DNA of 25,185 bases from an uncultured Eubacteriales bacterium (GTDB taxonomy: Bacteria; Bacillota; Clostridia; Oscillospirales; CAG-272), in the NCBI GenBank assembly GCA_900546635.1, contig URDS01000026.1, positions 1 to 25,185 on the forward strand, read 5' to 3'. Shown piece by piece: positions 14,686-23,253 of the stretch. Position numbers and translations under genes: made by a program. Under the pieces are notes generated by a model. That model was not told where the DNA came from. It searched no databases and saw nothing but the letters and a program-made list of their open reading frames with translations. Within the stretch, counting starts at the first letter, position 1. Each line of letters opens with the position of its first letter.

Positions 14686-14721
14686 ATGAAACGTGCAATT
14701 ATCAGCAAAATGTTGCTTTAG
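14686..14721 (+). pseudogene. Probable truncated gene start, 11 codons
   Basis: A very strong ribosome binding site (AGGAGG) precedes ATG at 14686, but the frame stops at TAG after only 11 codons (MKRAIISKMLL). Past this stop the same frame continues with hydrophobic codons (IVSILI) before TAG TGA. The pattern looks like the N-terminal membrane or signal segment of a lost protein. A genuine leader peptide is an alternative. Confidence 0.3.
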
Positions 14722-14787
14722 ATCGTGAGTATTCTTATTTAGTGATGATTATATTTCTGTGGCATTGACAAAGTAGGGGGGATGATA

Positions 14788-15252
14788 ATGTTATTTTTGA
14801 GTGTAATTGTTGCTGGTTTTTGGCTGATTTTATGCATTGCTGTAACGGCTTTAGGAGGATCATCGATCTTCTATATAGATGATGCCTCACTGTTTCCGCT
14901 TATGTTAATCATCTTTATATTGTATATGAGCCTTACGGATTTGCGTTTTCCTCAAAGTGGAAAAAGCGAACTGCATACATCGGAAAAGGATCTCGCTTAT
15001 GCAGAAAAAGCAAAAATGTATAGAAACAGGGGAATGCTTTTCTTAACAGCTATAATTCCGGAGTCGTTTTTATGTTTTTGTTTTTCCCCAATTTTTAAAA
15101 TAATATTAGCTATAGTTGTTTTAACTTCATCGCTGGGTTTATCAATTGCAGTAGGGCATTTGTCTATCAAAAAAGATGTAGATGCGCGGTATAAAAGAGA
15201 AATGGAAGAATTGCGAGAGCAACAACAAAAAGAACAATCAGGAAAATGGTAA
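14788..15252 (+). CDS. Membrane protein of unknown function, AT-rich
   Basis: The product has 154 residues from the ATG at 14788, which has GGGGGG six bases upstream; an in-frame ATG at 14782 lies too close to that site. About three to four hydrophobic segments are visible, at about 2-22, 33-50, 83-100 and 102-125. A charged stretch around residues 55-80 and a highly charged, Glu/Gln/Lys-rich coiled tail follow. The segment GGSSIFYIDDASLFPLMLI faintly recalls the MotA/ExbB-like pattern of a glycine turn followed by a D-x-SL helix, but I would not assign it. Base composition is clearly lower in GC than the neighbours, which suggests separate origin. It ends in its own terminator at 15372-15417. 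Confidence 0.65.
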   Translation: MLFLSVIVAGFWLILCIAVTALGGSSIFYIDDASLFPLMLIIFILYMSLTDLRFPQSGKSELHTSEKDLAYAEKAKMYRNRGMLFLTAIIPESFLCFCFSPIFKIILAIVVLTSSLGLSIAVGHLSIKKDVDARYKREMEELREQQQKEQSGKW

Positions 15253-15371
15253 TTTGCGGCTATGAGAGCGCCGCTTATTTTTCCAACTGTTTTCGCGCGG
15301 ACACCGGTATGGCGCCTCGCGCATTTCGCGATATGTACGTGCTGTGATGGCTGTATTAAAAAATTGAATTG

Positions 15372-15417
15372 AAATTCGCCGTGCGGCCTTGCATTTCAGC
15401 AGCGCACGGCGAATTTT
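15372..15417 (+). terminator. Rho-independent terminator
   Basis: AAATTCGCCGTGCG (15372-15385) pairs with CGCACGGCGAATTT (15403-15416) around a 17-base loop, and six T residues follow on the plus strand. It closes the transcript of the AT-rich membrane protein and insulates the spoVA operon. Confidence 0.85.
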
Positions 15418-15432
15418 TTGCAATTTGCTTTC

Positions 15433-15462
15433 GCATAGAAATCACACCTTTCGGGAAAAGTA
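15433..15462 (+). promoter_or_regulatory. Forespore sigma-F/sigma-G type promoter of the spoVA operon
   Basis: GCATA (15433-15437), 15 bases of spacer and GGGAAAAGTA (15453-15462) fit the Bacillus sigma-F pattern GYATA...GGnnAnAnTR, which overlaps sigma-G specificity. spoVA operons are forespore-transcribed in Bacillus. The distance to the ribosome binding site (AAAGGAG at 15468-15474) is short, giving a leader of only about 14 bases, so the call is moderate. Confidence 0.45.
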
Positions 15463-15481
15463 TTCGCAAAGGAGTGATTGT

Positions 15482-15937
15482 ATGGACATAAATAAGGAAG
15501 AATACAAAAAGCACGTCAAAGAGAGCGCGCCGAAATCGCCGATTTTCAAAAATTGCTGTTTTGCGTTTTTGTTCGGCGGTCTTATTTGCGTGATCGGTCA
15601 GTTGCTGTTTGATTTTTATAACAACGTTACAAATTACAGTGAGGAAAGCGTATATACCTGCGTGACGATTACGCTGATTTTTCTTGCCGCGCTTCTGACC
15701 GGTATCGGCGTGTTTGACCGGGTTGCAAAGTTCGCGGGCGCGGGCACACTGGTTCCGGTCACCGGTTTTGCCAACGCGGTTGTATCCCCGGCGATCGATA
15801 CAAAAGCTGAGGGGTATATTCTCGGCGTGGGATCCAAAATATTTACGGTGGCGGGACCGGTTATTTTGTACGGTATTTTGTCGGGCGCGCTGTACGGCGT
15901 GATTCTTCTGATTTTAGAAGCGCTGGGGGTGAAGTAA
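15482..15937 (+). CDS. spoVAC: Stage V sporulation protein AC
   Basis: The product has 151 residues. The ATG at 15482 has AAGGAG eight bases upstream; upstream in-frame codons run through a terminator and the promoter, so the longer frame is not used. Hydrophobic segments lie near residues 22-42, 55-80 and 120-148. The region VAKFAGAGTLVPVTGFANAVVSPAIDTK is the signature shared by SpoVAC and SpoVAE. SpoVAC is an inner-membrane component of the channel that moves calcium-dipicolinate into the forespore and out at germination; the Bacillus protein acts as a mechanosensitive channel. It leads a three-gene operon with spoVAD (stop and start overlap as TAATG) and spoVAE. It proves that the organism belongs to a sporulating lineage. 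Confidence 0.96.
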   Translation: MDINKEEYKKHVKESAPKSPIFKNCCFAFLFGGLICVIGQLLFDFYNNVTNYSEESVYTCVTITLIFLAALLTGIGVFDRVAKFAGAGTLVPVTGFANAVVSPAIDTKAEGYILGVGSKIFTVAGPVILYGILSGALYGVILLILEALGVK

Positions 15938-16929
15938 TGATCGTTAAAACAAACGGCGTGCGCATTATGTCTTTTGCTACGGCCGTCGGGAAAAAAGAGG
16001 GAGAGGGGCCGCTGAAAAACAGATTTGATTATGTCGATCAGGACGACCGGTTCGGCATGAACACATGGGAAAAGGCGGAGGGGGAGTCGGTTCGCCTCGC
16101 GCTTTCGCTCTGCTTTTCAAAGGCGAAAATGGCGCCGTCTGAGGTGGATTTTTTGCTTGCGGGCGACCTTGAAAATCAGTGCGTTGCCTCTACGTACGGA
16201 CTGCTTTCCTTTGAAATTCCGTATATCGGAATTTACGGCGCCTGCTCCAATCTGACCGAGGGCATGGCGCTCGGCTCCATGCTCGTCGGCGGAAAGAGCG
16301 CCCGGCGGGTTGCGGTGGCGACCTCTTCGCACAACTGCGCGGCCGAACGGCAGTTCCGCAATCCGATCGAATACGGCGGTCAGCGCGCGCCCACCGCGCA
16401 ATGGACGGTGACCGGCGCCGGCGCGTATGTGCTCGGCGAGCGGGGAAAGGTCAAAATCTCGGACTGCCTGATCGGTGTGGTGCAGGATAAGGGGATCAGC
16501 GACGTCAACAATATGGGCGCCGCCATGGCGCCCGCCGCGGCAGACACGCTGCTTCGCTACTTCAAGGAGTCGCATACATCCGCCGCCGATTATGACCGGA
16601 TTATCACCGGAGACCTCGGTGTGCACGGCAGTGAGATGTTTCGTCACATTTGCGGTCAGAACGGATATGAAGTGGAAAATCACGAGGACTGCGGTATGCT
16701 GATGTACGACGATTCTCAGGACGTTCACTGCGGCGGGAGCGGCTGCGGCTGTATTGCGACGGTGTTCGGAACGTATTTTCTGCCGCAGCTTGAGTCCGGG
16801 CAGATCAAAAATGTGCTTATGATGGCGACCGGCGCGCTGATGAACCGCGATTCGGTCACGCAGGGGCAGAATATCCCGGCGGTTGCGCATATCGTCCACA
16901 TTGAGTATGCGGGAGGCGAGATGAAATGA
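15937..16929 (+). CDS. spoVAD: Stage V sporulation protein AD
   Basis: The product has 330 residues, the normal length for the family. It has a thiolase-like fold with family blocks GDLENQCVASTYGL, GIYGACSNLTEGMALG, SHNCAAERQFRNP-EYGGQR, DLG-HG and GGSGCGC. SpoVAD is a soluble, membrane-associated protein that binds dipicolinic acid and works with SpoVAC and SpoVAE in its uptake into the developing spore. The start codon overlaps the spoVAC stop by one base (TAATG), and its own stop overlaps the spoVAE start (ATGA), so all three are translationally coupled. Confidence 0.97.
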   Translation: MIVKTNGVRIMSFATAVGKKEGEGPLKNRFDYVDQDDRFGMNTWEKAEGESVRLALSLCFSKAKMAPSEVDFLLAGDLENQCVASTYGLLSFEIPYIGIYGACSNLTEGMALGSMLVGGKSARRVAVATSSHNCAAERQFRNPIEYGGQRAPTAQWTVTGAGAYVLGERGKVKISDCLIGVVQDKGISDVNNMGAAMAPAAADTLLRYFKESHTSAADYDRIITGDLGVHGSEMFRHICGQNGYEVENHEDCGMLMYDDSQDVHCGGSGCGCIATVFGTYFLPQLESGQIKNVLMMATGALMNRDSVTQGQNIPAVAHIVHIEYAGGEMK

Positions 16930-17294
16930 GCGAGCTTTCAACGTATATCTGGGCATTTGTCATAGGGGGCGCTTTTTGCGTGGTCGCGCAGATTTTGATC
17001 GACAAGACCATGATGACCCCGGCGCGTATTCTGGTGCTTTATGTCTGTGCGGGCGTATTGCTCGGCGCGCTCGGCGTGTATGACAAGATCGCAGAGCTTG
17101 CCGGCTGCGGCGCTACGGTTCCGCTGACCGGTTTCGGTAATTCGATTGCAAAGGGAATCGAGCGCTCGGTCACGGAATACGGCGTGCTCGGCATTTTCAA
17201 GGGCGGTTTTACGGCTGCGGCGGCCGGTACGTCGGCTGCGTTGATTTTCGGGTATCTTGCCGCGCTGCTCTTTAAAGGAAAACCGAAAAAGTAA
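16926..17294 (+). CDS. spoVAE: Stage V sporulation protein AE
   Basis: The product has 122 residues, matching the SpoVAEb type. Hydrophobic segments occur at about 7-25, 35-52 and 95-117. The shared SpoVAC/AE signature IAELAGCGATVPLTGFGN is present in the middle. It is the second integral membrane component of the dipicolinate channel. The start overlaps the spoVAD stop as ATGA. It ends the operon; a ten-pair hairpin follows at 17345-17370. Confidence 0.95.
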   Translation: MSELSTYIWAFVIGGAFCVVAQILIDKTMMTPARILVLYVCAGVLLGALGVYDKIAELAGCGATVPLTGFGNSIAKGIERSVTEYGVLGIFKGGFTAAAAGTSAALIFGYLAALLFKGKPKK

Positions 17295-17344
17295 TTTTGC
17301 AATGTCCCCGATACGCTTACAGCATGGCGTCTTTTACAAAGAAA

Positions 17345-17370
17345 TATCCGCCGACGATCATCGGCGGATA
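17345..17370 (+). terminator. Probable terminator of the spoVA operon
   Basis: TATCCGCCGA (17345-17354) and TCGGCGGATA (17361-17370) form a perfect ten-pair stem with a six-base loop about 50 bases past spoVAE. The following T tract is weak (CCTTTCCTTTT about 20 bases on). Confidence 0.5.
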
Positions 17371-17595
17371 GATTCTGCGGCCTTTCCTTTTGCCTAAAAC
17401 CATAATAAAATATTGAAAACAGATTGTTTTTTTCGGCAAAAGGAGTACATAGACAGTGCGTAATATACCGGTATGATGATGTGTTAAAAACGCTTCAATC
17501 GCTTGAAAATACTGCTCGAATCAAAGAGAACCGCTGCCGGTCGGCGCTTTGCTTTTGCTCAAACCCGGCATTTTTTACAAATATAGTGTCTTATG

Positions 17596-17625
17596 TTGAC
17601 ATTTTATTGAAATCCATGATAAAAT
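17596..17625 (+). promoter_or_regulatory. Sigma-A promoter of the SLH-GH43 gene
   Basis: TTGACA (17596-17601, perfect -35) and TAAAAT (17620-17625) are 18 bases apart. The transcript would start near 17632, about 72 bases before the ATG at 17704. Confidence 0.62.
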
Positions 17626-17703
17626 ATACACACTTTTCCGCTGCGTCCATCGGCGGGTTGCTTTGTGACAGGCTATTATGAAGATTCGGGACGGTATAAT
17701 GAA

Positions 17704-20700
17704 ATGAAAAAACTACTTGCTGTTCTTTGCTTTTTGCTGATTTTCATTTTCTCTTGCGCCATCGGCGCTTTTGCGGCTTTCGACGATACGGCCGCCTCGC
17801 CCTATCATGAGGCAATACATTCGCTGTCGGACATTGGGTTGGTTGTGGGCGTCAGCGAAAACCGGTTCGGCACGGAGCAAAACGTTACGCGCCAGCAAAT
17901 GGCTCTGTTTATTGCTCGGCTGAAGTCAGGTCTTAACATAACGGGGTTTGAAGAAAGCGAGAACACCACGCGCTTTGCGGATCTCACCGACAAAACCTAT
18001 TATAAAGCCGTCTCTTACTGCTATAATTTGAAAATTGTTGCGGGAAGAACCGAAGATGCGTTTGACCCGACCGGCAATGTCACGGTACAGGAAGCGATCG
18101 CAATGGCCGTCAGAGCTTTAGGGTATACAGACCTTGCGTATCCGGACGGTTATATCCGGAAAGCGATAGATTTCGGTCTTACCGAAAAGCTGGAAGATGC
18201 CGATTACCATGCAAATATGACGCGCGGTCAGACGGCGCAGCTTCTATACAACACACTGCATAATTCCCATCTTTTGTTTGAGAACGGACAATCTTTCTAT
18301 GACATTTGGTTTGCCGATAAAGAGAACCTGTTTTATCACAATTATATAGAGGTTTTCGACCTTGACGGCAAGCTGTACCGCATAGGCGATCCGTTTGTTA
18401 TGCGCTACGACGGATACTATTATCTGTATTCGTCTATAACAAGCGGTCATATCAACGGAGACATCTATGTGTGGAAGTCGGAAAACCTTGTTGACTGGAA
18501 ATGCGCCGGTATTTGCGCGACCTCAAGCGGTGAAGACGGAAATACATACACGGCCTATGCGCCCGAAGTGGTTTATTATAACGGCAGCTTTTGGCTTTGC
18601 GAAAGTCAAAACGGACAAGGACATTATATTTTCAAATCCGACAGTCCCACCGGACCGTTTACGGCTGTTTCGGGCAATCTCGGCAAGGGAATCGACGGTT
18701 CGTTTTATCTGGATGACAGCGGTGAACTGTATTTTCTATATGCTTTGGGCGGCGACGGCGCGCCGTACATTCGATACAATAAAATCAATGTTGAGGGAAA
18801 AACAGACGCCGAAATCATACAAAAAGGCTCCGGACAGACGCTGAAAGCGCATCTGAACGGCTGGACCGAGGGCCCCGGATATTTTCGCCGCGGAGACTTT
18901 TTTTATCTCACCTACACCGGCAACCATGTGCGTGACAAGAGTTATCGCATTGGCTACTCATGTACAAATTCAGACAGTCTTTTAAAGGGGCTTTTTCAGC
19001 CGAAATATAATAGTACCCTCCTGTCAACGGATACGCCCTATCCTGCCGGAGCGGGCTACGGCAGTGGGCGGAACTTTGACAGACTGGTAAACTTTACGGG
19101 GCTCGGTCACTCGTCCAACACGATAGGGCCCAACCTTGATTCTATCTATACCGCCTTTCACAATGAAGAAAAGGGAACTTTTAACAGACGGCTGAACATC
19201 ACGCAATATTTTACAAACGGCACCATTGTCACCGCAAACGGGCTTGGTATAACCGATATTCGCAAGCCCCAAATGCCGGATTATGCTTTAAGAGACGTTT
19301 CGTTGCTGGAGACGGACGGCGCTTTTAAGCTATCCGCAGAAGCGACGCAGGAGGTTTATACGGCGGAAATCAATTTCAAAATTTCGGATGCAAAGCGCGC
19401 AAAAGCGGTTGTATCGTATAAAGACAGTTCGGATTGTACGGAAATTTTGATTGACGGAAATACGCTTTCTCTGATTCGCGTATCGGACGGAAAGAGGGTG
19501 CTTCTCGGCCGTGCGGATATTTCAAAGGGCGTGTCTCTCGCTGCGCTGTGTACACTGCGTGTGGTGGCGGGCGCCGATACGTGCGAAATCTATCTGAACA
19601 ATATGCGCAAGCTTGAGCTTGATATAAAGCTCGGCGGCGGAAAAATCGGCGTCGGTGACGGCGCGGTGGTTTCTTCCATGTTTTTTTCAAATGATGCTTT
19701 CGGCACAGGTGACTTTGAGGCGGTGAAGAATCTGCCGTCCACTTTCCCCGCGTATACCTATCTCAAAGGAGAAAACCGAGGTTTCAGCATAGCCGATGCA
19801 AAGGTTACGAAAAACGGCGTGCGCCAGGGCGAAAAGGAAAGCACAAAAAATCTCGGCCTTTCGTATGCGACTGTGCTGAGCGCCGGCGACTTTGTAACCT
19901 ATGCCGTCAATGCGCCGAGCAACGCCGCATACGCCCTTGACCTTGCACTTCTGAAAGAGAGCGCGGGGGCGGTGATCGTGCTCACCGTGGATGAGAACGA
20001 ACGTTTTGAATTTACGCTTCCTGCGGTTATCAGCGGCAAGTCGGGCGTTCACAATATCCGGGCGGGGAAATTTTCCCTGGAAAAAGGGGAGCACAGAATC
20101 AAACTCTCTGTGGAAAAGGGCACGCTTTCACTGACTCAAATTACCGTGGAAACGGCGGCGGATACAGCAGACATCTCTGCGGATGCAGCTGACCTTTCAA
20201 GCTTTATGCAGCAAAAATCGGGCACGGGAAGAACGGTCAGCACGGGCTTCCGGCTGGACGGAAGTATACTCAAAACGATGTATACCCTCAAAAACAGCGA
20301 AAGTGCTTCAAGTTTTTCGTTCAGCGCAAGTCTGCAAGCCGAAAGCGCCGAAAGTCTCGGCGGGCTTGTTTTCCGTATGTCGGACTACAATTTCAACACC
20401 AAAGGCGGCTCTGATTACTGTTTTAACGGTTACTATCTTCAAATCAACAAGGGCGAGGTCATCCTGTACAAGTATTATTGGAACGGCGCCGACGTTTTGA
20501 AGCGTGCAGTGCCGCTGGATAACGCGGGCGTCGATTCGGCTTTAGAGCTTACGGTAGAGGCATATTGCGGAAGTATAAAGGTGTATGCGGACGGCAAGCT
20601 GATGATCGAAGTGTATGATGCCGAATCCTTTGTCGCGGGAGCGTGCGGTTTTTATGTTGAAAACGGCGCTTTTACCGTCCGTGCGGTTGAACTGAAAAAC

Positions 20701-20706
20701 AATTAG
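17704..20706 (+). CDS. Secreted SLH-domain glycoside hydrolase family 43 enzyme
   Basis: The product has 1000 residues. The start at 17704 gives a clear signal peptide (MKKLLAVLCFLLIFIFSC, then AIGAFA), with cleavage near residue 24. Three SLH-like repeats (about 25-205) would anchor it to the secondary cell-wall polymer. The catalytic five-bladed propeller (about 215-525) shows the GH43 triad: Asp 229 in IGDPFVMRYDG (base), Asp 331 in GIDGSF (pKa modulator) and Glu 389 in WTEGPGYF (acid). GH43 enzymes cleave arabinose- or xylose-containing plant polysaccharides, among others. Three beta-rich modules follow, at about 535-660, 665-825 and 850-1000; the first and last look like LamG/CBM66-type lectin folds and the middle like CBM6/35. 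Its ribosome binding site is weak (GGGACGG). The neighbouring genes are unrelated, so it is a single-gene unit. The exact sugar specificity cannot be read. Confidence 0.88.
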   Translation: MKKLLAVLCFLLIFIFSCAIGAFAAFDDTAASPYHEAIHSLSDIGLVVGVSENRFGTEQNVTRQQMALFIARLKSGLNITGFEESENTTRFADLTDKTYYKAVSYCYNLKIVAGRTEDAFDPTGNVTVQEAIAMAVRALGYTDLAYPDGYIRKAIDFGLTEKLEDADYHANMTRGQTAQLLYNTLHNSHLLFENGQSFYDIWFADKENLFYHNYIEVFDLDGKLYRIGDPFVMRYDGYYYLYSSITSGHINGDIYVWKSENLVDWKCAGICATSSGEDGNTYTAYAPEVVYYNGSFWLCESQNGQGHYIFKSDSPTGPFTAVSGNLGKGIDGSFYLDDSGELYFLYALGGDGAPYIRYNKINVEGKTDAEIIQKGSGQTLKAHLNGWTEGPGYFRRGDFFYLTYTGNHVRDKSYRIGYSCTNSDSLLKGLFQPKYNSTLLSTDTPYPAGAGYGSGRNFDRLVNFTGLGHSSNTIGPNLDSIYTAFHNEEKGTFNRRLNITQYFTNGTIVTANGLGITDIRKPQMPDYALRDVSLLETDGAFKLSAEATQEVYTAEINFKISDAKRAKAVVSYKDSSDCTEILIDGNTLSLIRVSDGKRVLLGRADISKGVSLAALCTLRVVAGADTCEIYLNNMRKLELDIKLGGGKIGVGDGAVVSSMFFSNDAFGTGDFEAVKNLPSTFPAYTYLKGENRGFSIADAKVTKNGVRQGEKESTKNLGLSYATVLSAGDFVTYAVNAPSNAAYALDLALLKESAGAVIVLTVDENERFEFTLPAVISGKSGVHNIRAGKFSLEKGEHRIKLSVEKGTLSLTQITVETAADTADISADAADLSSFMQQKSGTGRTVSTGFRLDGSILKTMYTLKNSESASSFSFSASLQAESAESLGGLVFRMSDYNFNTKGGSDYCFNGYYLQINKGEVILYKYYWNGADVLKRAVPLDNAGVDSALELTVEAYCGSIKVYADGKLMIEVYDAESFVAGACGFYVENGAFTVRAVELKNN

Positions 20707-20847
20707 TTTTCTTTGTATTTCATAGAGAGGCGGCTTCAAAGCGTAAAGCATGGTGGCCGCAAGCCGTGTACTTGCCGTCGCGCCGCTGCGCGGTACTTTG
20801 CGCGGCTGCATAGCACAGCCTGCTTCCTTGTTTGCGAAACTGAATAC

Positions 20848-20881
20848 AATACCGGCTTCGGAAACTTCCGAAGCCGGTATT
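20848..20881. terminator. Bidirectional terminator between GH43 and pnp genes
   Basis: AATACCGGCTTCGGAA (20848-20863) and its exact inverse (20866-20881) form a 16-pair hairpin, with short T- and A-rich ends. It lies 141 bases past the GH43 gene and 80 bases past the end of the convergent pnp gene. The rest of 20707-20961 shows nothing recognisable. Confidence 0.75.
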
Positions 20882-20961
20882 TGTATAGAAAACGAACATA
20901 TTCAGGGAAAAAATGCAAATTCAAATTTTGTTCAAAGTCCGGGGTTTAAAATGCCGTAGAT

Positions 20962-23046
20962 TTATTCCGCGTCGCGCATCGAGAGATTCATGCGGTTTTT
21001 CTCATCGGTGCCGAGGTACTTGACGCGCACTTCCTGACCGACGGAAACCTTGTCCTCCACCTTTTCGGTGCGAACCTTATCGAGTTTGGAGATATGCACC
21101 ATGCCCTCTTTGCCGGGCGCAAATTCCACAAATGCGCCGATCGGAATAATGCGGGTGACTTTTCCGGTGTAGGTTGCGCCGACAGTCGGCTCAAATACGA
21201 TGCCCGCGATGATTTCCTGCGCCTTGTAAGCGTCGTCGCGGTTGACAGCGGCGATATAAACGCTTCCGTCTTCCTCAATGTCGATTTTGGCGCCGGTATC
21301 GGCGACGATCTTTTGAATGACCTTTCCGCCGGTGCCGATGACTTCGCGGATTTTATCCACGTCGATCTTCATGGTGAGCATCTTCGGCGCGTATTCGGAA
21401 ACATCCGCGCGCGGCTTGTCGATGGCTTTGAGAAGAATATCGTCGATGATATAATCGCGTCCCTTATGCGTAACGGCAAGCGCTTCGCGGACGATTTCGG
21501 GCGTCAGACCGTCGATTTTGAGGTCCATCTGAATGGAGGTGATACCCTTGTGCGTACCCGCGACCTTGAAGTCCATATCGCCGTAGAAATCTTCGAGTCC
21601 CTGAATGTCGATCATGGTCATCCAGCGCTCGCCCTCGGTAATCAGACCGCAGGAAATGCCGGCAACCGGCGCTTTGATCGGAACGCCCGCGTCCATCAGG
21701 GCCAGCGTCGATCCGCAGACCGAGGCCTGCGAGGTCGAACCGTTGGAGGAAACGACTTCCGATACAAGGCGGATCGCGTAGGGAAATTCCTCGATGCTGG
21801 GAAGCACCGGTACAAGCGAACGCTCGGCGAGCGCGCCGTGGCCGATTTCGCGGCGTCCGGGGCTGCGCGCGGGCTTGGCTTCGCCGGTCGAATAACCGGG
21901 CATATTATAATGATGCATGTATCTCTTTTCGGTCTGCTCGTCAATGCCGTCGATCTCCTGCGCGTCTTCCAGCGTGCCGAGCGTTGCAACGGTCAGTACC
22001 TGCGTCTGTCCGCGCGTAAACAGGCCGCTGCCGTGCGCGCGGCGGATCAGGCCGACTTCGGCGGCCAGCGGGCGGATTTGATCCAGACGGCGACCGTCAA
22101 CACGTTTGCCGTCCTCAAGCAGCCAGCGGCGGACGATCTTTTTCTGAATTTTGTAGATCAGTTCGCCCATAATGGCGGCAATGTCGGGATATTTCTCTGA
22201 AAACCGCTCGACGATCGCGTCCTGAATCGGAACCATGCGCTCGTCGCGCACATTCTTGTCGTCTGTGTCGAGCGCGGCCATCACGTCCTTTTCGCAGAAC
22301 GCAAAAACCTCGTCAAACATGTCGTGATCCAGTTCGCACGAGGGATAGGAGAACTTCTGTTTACCGATCTCGGCAACGATCTGGTTGATAAAACCGATCA
22401 GTCCGCGGATTTCCGCGTGCGCGAGCATGATCGCGTCAAACATCACGTCGTCCGAAACTTCTTTCGCGCCCGCTTCGATCATGACGATCTTTTCCATAGA
22501 AGCGGCAACCGTCAATTCCAGCGTGCTTTCTTTTCTCTGCTCCAGCGTGGGATTGACGACCGGTTTGCCGTCCACAAGTCCCATAAATACGCCGCCGATC
22601 GGGCCGTTCCACGGAATGTCCGAGATCGAAAGCGCGATGGATGCGCCGATCATGCCGGCGATTTCATGCGAGCAGTCGGGATCGACCGCCATGACAGTGA
22701 GGGTGAGGGCGACGTCGTTGCGCAGATCCTTGGGGAAGAGGGGACGAATCGGACGGTCGATCACGCGCGAAGTCAGGATGGCTTTTTCGCCAGGACGTCC
22801 CTCGCGGCGAAGAAATCCGCCCGGGATTTTGCCCGCGGCGTACATTCTCTCTTCAAAATCGACCGACAGCGGCAAAAAGTCGATGCCGTCGCGCGGCTTT
22901 TCGGATGCGGTTGCGCAGGCCAAAACGACGGTATCGCCGTATTTGACAAGGCAGGAGCCGTTGGCAAGACCGGCGAGTTTACCGGTTTCAATGACGAGCG
23001 GCCGACCCGCGAGGGTGTATTCAAACACCTTGTAGTTTTCAAACAT
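20962..23046 (-). CDS. pnp: Polyribonucleotide nucleotidyltransferase
   Basis: The product has 694 residues, normal for PNPase. The start MFENYKVFEY at 23046 has GGAGG eight bases upstream. Two RNase PH-like domains are present: the first with FLPLSVDFEER and PGGFLRREGRP, the second with RAHGSGLFTRGQTQ and the phosphate/active-site block EVVSSNGSTSQASVCG, followed by GDMDFKVAGT. A KH domain (VIGTGGKVIQKI) and an S1 domain (GKVTRIIPIGAFVEFAPGKEG) close the protein. It degrades RNA 3' to 5' by phosphorolysis and acts in the RNA degradosome. It lies downstream of rpsO on the same strand, the conserved rpsO-pnp order. A terminator-like hairpin between them suggests only partial read-through. Confidence 0.98.
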   Translation of the reverse strand: MFENYKVFEYTLAGRPLVIETGKLAGLANGSCLVKYGDTVVLACATASEKPRDGIDFLPLSVDFEERMYAAGKIPGGFLRREGRPGEKAILTSRVIDRPIRPLFPKDLRNDVALTLTVMAVDPDCSHEIAGMIGASIALSISDIPWNGPIGGVFMGLVDGKPVVNPTLEQRKESTLELTVAASMEKIVMIEAGAKEVSDDVMFDAIMLAHAEIRGLIGFINQIVAEIGKQKFSYPSCELDHDMFDEVFAFCEKDVMAALDTDDKNVRDERMVPIQDAIVERFSEKYPDIAAIMGELIYKIQKKIVRRWLLEDGKRVDGRRLDQIRPLAAEVGLIRRAHGSGLFTRGQTQVLTVATLGTLEDAQEIDGIDEQTEKRYMHHYNMPGYSTGEAKPARSPGRREIGHGALAERSLVPVLPSIEEFPYAIRLVSEVVSSNGSTSQASVCGSTLALMDAGVPIKAPVAGISCGLITEGERWMTMIDIQGLEDFYGDMDFKVAGTHKGITSIQMDLKIDGLTPEIVREALAVTHKGRDYIIDDILLKAIDKPRADVSEYAPKMLTMKIDVDKIREVIGTGGKVIQKIVADTGAKIDIEEDGSVYIAAVNRDDAYKAQEIIAGIVFEPTVGATYTGKVTRIIPIGAFVEFAPGKEGMVHISKLDKVRTEKVEDKVSVGQEVRVKYLGTDEKNRMNLSMRDAE

Positions 23047-23204
23047 TTGCAGTTCCTCCGTTTTATTTTTTCCGGCGGACTGGTTTAGCACTTAAATACG
23101 GCGCCTTTCAAAGTCAAAAGCGGCATATTTAACTGCTAATCCGTGCCTCCGGATATTTTAATACATGTTTTTGCGTGCTGATCTGCCGGTGAAAAAACAA
23201 ATTA

Positions 23205-23242
23205 CAGAGAACAAACCGAAGCCGGCAGAGGCTTCGGTTTGT
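23205..23242 (-). terminator. Terminator or attenuator between rpsO and pnp
   Basis: ACAAACCGAAGCC (23211-23223) pairs with GGCTTCGGTTTGT (23230-23242) around a six-base loop. On the minus strand it is followed by a T-rich stretch ending in TTTTTT near 23195. It starts 12 bases past the rpsO stop codon. Confidence 0.65.
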
Positions 23243-23253
23243 CTGTTCGGCTT

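Larger units (their letters stand above)
17295..17703. other. Intergenic region between spoVAE and the GH43 gene
   Basis: The region contains the probable spoVA terminator (17345-17370) and the promoter of the glycosidase gene (17596-17625). A short open frame at 17424-17681 has no ribosome binding site or recognisable product. I see nothing else. Confidence 0.5.

Noticed and set aside
17424..17681. 85-codon plus-strand frame between spoVAE and the GH43 gene
   Set aside because: It has no ribosome binding site and no family resemblance, and it overlaps the predicted promoter of the GH43 gene.
21094..22200. Open frame of 368 codons on the plus strand opposite pnp
   Set aside because: It lies fully inside the unmistakable pnp gene. 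No ribosome binding site or recognisable domain is present.
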